Assembly: GCF_003721595.1 (NCBI RefSeq)
Contig: NZ_RJJR01000012.1
Coordinates: 62,001 to 126,000, forward strand
Direction: 5' to 3'
Length of the DNA stretch: 64,000 nucleotides
Origin: Hanamia caeni
GTDB lineage: Bacteria; Bacteroidota; Bacteroidia; Chitinophagales; Chitinophagaceae
Of this stretch, positions 62,110 through 64,000 are shown piece by piece. A program made the translations under genes and the position numbers. Within the stretch, counting starts at the first letter, position 1, and every line of letters starts with the position of its first letter. Below the pieces are notes generated by a model. The model was given only the letters and a program-made list of their open reading frames with translations, had not been told where the DNA came from and searched no databases.

Positions 62110-64000
62110 ATGAATCCAATCAAATTACTGTTCATTTTTTTGTTGTTTCCGGTTCACATTTTTGCCCAGGAAAATGAACTGGATAATTGTAACATTGTAT
62201 GGACAAGCCAAAGTAAAAATTCTTCCGGATCAATGCCGTGCGGCGGGGGCGATATTGGATTGAATGTGTGGACAGAAAAAGGAGACGTTTTATTTTATAT
62301 CTCAAAAAGCGGCACATTCGATGAAAACAATGGTTTTTTAAAATTGGGCCGAATAAGGATACGACTTACTCCTAATCCTTTTGAGGGAAATAGTTTCAAA
62401 CAACAATTGATACTTCACAATGGTTCTGTCGAAATTTCAGGGAAAAACAAAAAATTAAATACGACCATTAAAATCTGGGTAGATGTTTTTAACCCCGTGG
62501 TGCACGTCGAAATTAGCAGCAACAAGGCCGTGACTGCAGAAGCTACTTATGAGAGCTGGCGCTATAAAGACAGGCCTTCACGCAAAGGCGAAAACAACGC
62601 CAACTCATACAAATGGGCAGACGAAAAAGTAATTACATTTAAAGATCATATCGCGTTTAAAAAAAATGGAATTCTGTTTTATCATGCCAATAAATCATCC
62701 CCTTCCATCTTTGATAAAACGGTTCATGAGCAAGGGCTTGATTCAGTAAAAAACCAACTTTTTAATCCGCTCAAAAACCTGGTTTTTGGCGGGCTAATGG
62801 AAGGAACAGGAATGAGGCCAGCCGGCACTTTGCAAGGAAAATACATAGATACTGATTTTGAAGGATGGAAATTAAAAAGCATAAAAGCATCGCGTTCACA
62901 GGAGATTAATATTTACCTGCATACACAAAAGGCCGATGAAGAAAATGAATGGGAAGATAGTTTACAAAAGATAAAATCAAGAACGAAAACGACAGAAAAA
63001 AATGACTGGAGAAATACTGCTAAATGGTGGAAAGAATTCTGGAACAGGAGTTTCATTTTTATTAACCCGGATACTCCCGATGAAAATTCTGATGTTTGGC
63101 AATCGGGCAGAAATTACCAGTTGTTTCGTTACATGCTTGGCTGTAATGCATTTGGGAAATATCCAACTAAATTCAATGGAGGCTTATTTACGTATGACCC
63201 CTCATTGGTTGATTCCAATTCGAAATTTACACCTGATTTTAGAAAATGGGGTGGAGGATTGATGACAGCTCAAAACCAGCGTCTTGTTTATTTTCCTATG
63301 ATAAAAAGTCGGGATTTTGATATGATGAAATCTCAGTTTGATTTTTATCTGCGGTCATTAAAAAATGCCGAAGTAAGAACGAAAGTATATTGGGGCCACG
63401 ACGGAGCATGTTTTACGGAACAACTTGAAAATTTCGGATTGCCGAACTATGCTGAATATGGTTTGAAACGACCATCGTGGTACGACAAAGGATTACAGTA
63501 CAATTCATGGCTGGAATATGAATGGGATAGTGTTTTGCAATTCTGTCTTATGATGCTTGAACAGGAGCATTACGTAAATGCTGATATTTCAGGGTATATT
63601 CCGTTTATAGAAAGTTGCCTAACCTTCTTTAATGAGCATTATCAATATCTTGCAAAATTGCGCGGAAGTAAAGCATTCGATGGGAATGGCAACCTTGTGC
63701 TGTATCCCGGCTCTGCGGCTGAAACGTATAAAATGGCTTACAATTCCACTTCTACTATTGCCGGGTTACAAACAATACTTTCAAGGCTGCTGGCATTACC
63801 CAAAAAGTATCTCACAGAACCACGCCGGAAACATTGGGACACTATGTTACACAGGTTGCCACCCATCAGCTTCGCGGAATTTGATGGGCATACAACTATT
63901 GCACCCGCTCAGCTTTGGGAACGCATCAATAATACAGAAAGCCCACAACTTTATCCTGTATTTCCGTGGGGAATATATGGCATAGGAAAACCAAATCTTT
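62110..64000 (+). CDS. DUF5703-containing glycosidase-like protein, 5' part
   Basis: The frame is open from ATG 62110 to the window end, 630 codons with no stop, so the gene is incomplete. Signal peptide: NPIKLLFIFLLFPVHIFAQ. Residues about 25-290 are a beta-sandwich that I recognise as DUF5703 N-terminal (NIVWTSQSKNSSGSMPCGGG, DIGLNVWTEKGDVLFYISKS). From about 310 on comes an (alpha/alpha)6-type region (WKEFWNRSFIFI, YQLFRYMLGCNAFGKYPTKF, WGHDGACFTEQLENFG), like GH95-clan enzymes. Such proteins are common in pectin and hemicellulose loci but uncharacterised to my knowledge. It is preceded by a promoter box and the recurring element. Confidence 0.82.
   Translation, partial: MNPIKLLFIFLLFPVHIFAQENELDNCNIVWTSQSKNSSGSMPCGGGDIGLNVWTEKGDVLFYISKSGTFDENNGFLKLGRIRIRLTPNPFEGNSFKQQLILHNGSVEISGKNKKLNTTIKIWVDVFNPVVHVEISSNKAVTAEATYESWRYKDRPSRKGENNANSYKWADEKVITFKDHIAFKKNGILFYHANKSSPSIFDKTVHEQGLDSVKNQLFNPLKNLVFGGLMEGTGMRPAGTLQGKYIDTDFEGWKLKSIKASRSQEINIYLHTQKADEENEWEDSLQKIKSRTKTTEKNDWRNTAKWWKEFWNRSFIFINPDTPDENSDVWQSGRNYQLFRYMLGCNAFGKYPTKFNGGLFTYDPSLVDSNSKFTPDFRKWGGGLMTAQNQRLVYFPMIKSRDFDMMKSQFDFYLRSLKNAEVRTKVYWGHDGACFTEQLENFGLPNYAEYGLKRPSWYDKGLQYNSWLEYEWDSVLQFCLMMLEQEHYVNADISGYIPFIESCLTFFNEHYQYLAKLRGSKAFDGNGNLVLYPGSAAETYKMAYNSTSTIAGLQTILSRLLALPKKYLTEPRRKHWDTMLHRLPPISFAEFDGHTTIAPAQLWERINNTESPQLYPVFPWGIYGIGKPNL

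Overview
The window looks like part of a glycan-degradation region from an AT-rich member of the Bacteroidota, probably a soil or plant-associated relative of the Chitinophagaceae. The evidence is a SusC/SusD pair, type I and lipoprotein signals typical of the phylum, many secreted glycoside hydrolases (GH) and polysaccharide lyases (PL), one TAnnTTTG-type promoter box, and TAATG or ATGA gene overlaps. I see no RNA genes, CRISPR arrays, IS elements or transcription regulator genes.

Layout. Bases 1-45662 read almost entirely on the + strand. The order is: the SusC C-terminus and SusD; two tandem PL1 pectate lyase paralogs; a beta-helix protein of unknown activity; a GH140-type apiosidase; a GH43-like lipoprotein; a Tat-exported SGNH esterase; a beta-propeller/LamG protein; a sialate-O-acetylesterase-like SGNH enzyme; a GH2; a DUF3826 protein; a BNR propeller; an STN-esterase-TIM-barrel fusion; a GH141-like beta-helix fused to an L-rhamnose-mutarotase-like domain; a Gfo/Idh oxidoreductase; an SSS transporter; GH78; GH127; and a LacZ-type GH2. 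Next (37.3-44.8 kb) comes a cytoplasmic catabolic module: a solute-binding-protein homolog without a signal peptide, two overlapping class III CoA-transferases, an amidohydrolase, a second Gfo/Idh, a MaoC-like hydratase and a FucP-type transporter. It ends in the 5' remnant of a GH106 rhamnosidase. Bases 45828-61575 read on the - strand: GH2, a five-bladed propeller glycosidase, a GH78 with its middle deleted, a large GH2-malectin protein, GH95 with an inserted domain, an MGH1-like (alpha/alpha)6 enzyme and an alpha-glucuronidase-like protein. A DUF5703 glycosidase-like gene starts at 62110 on + and runs off the window.

How the genes work together (inference). Pectate lyases, apiosidase, beta-L-arabinofuranosidase, rhamnosidases, GH95, GH141, several GH2 enzymes and two esterases point to pectin, most plausibly rhamnogalacturonan-II or heavily substituted rhamnogalacturonan. 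Released sugars would enter through the SusCD pore, then through the SSS and FucP permeases. The Gfo/Idh, lactonase-like, CoA-transferase and MaoC genes would process an unusual sugar or sugar acid in the cytoplasm.

The least expected signals are: (1) a recurring 12-19 bp sequence (core TTYGTTTACTG, either strand) in most long intergenic gaps, generally 50-100 bp before a start codon; (2) the CoA-transferase module beside a pectin locus; (3) two independently broken alpha-L-rhamnosidase genes; (4) two multidomain fusions; and (5) a pair of perfect GC-rich hairpins lying between duplicated copies of a gene's 3' end.
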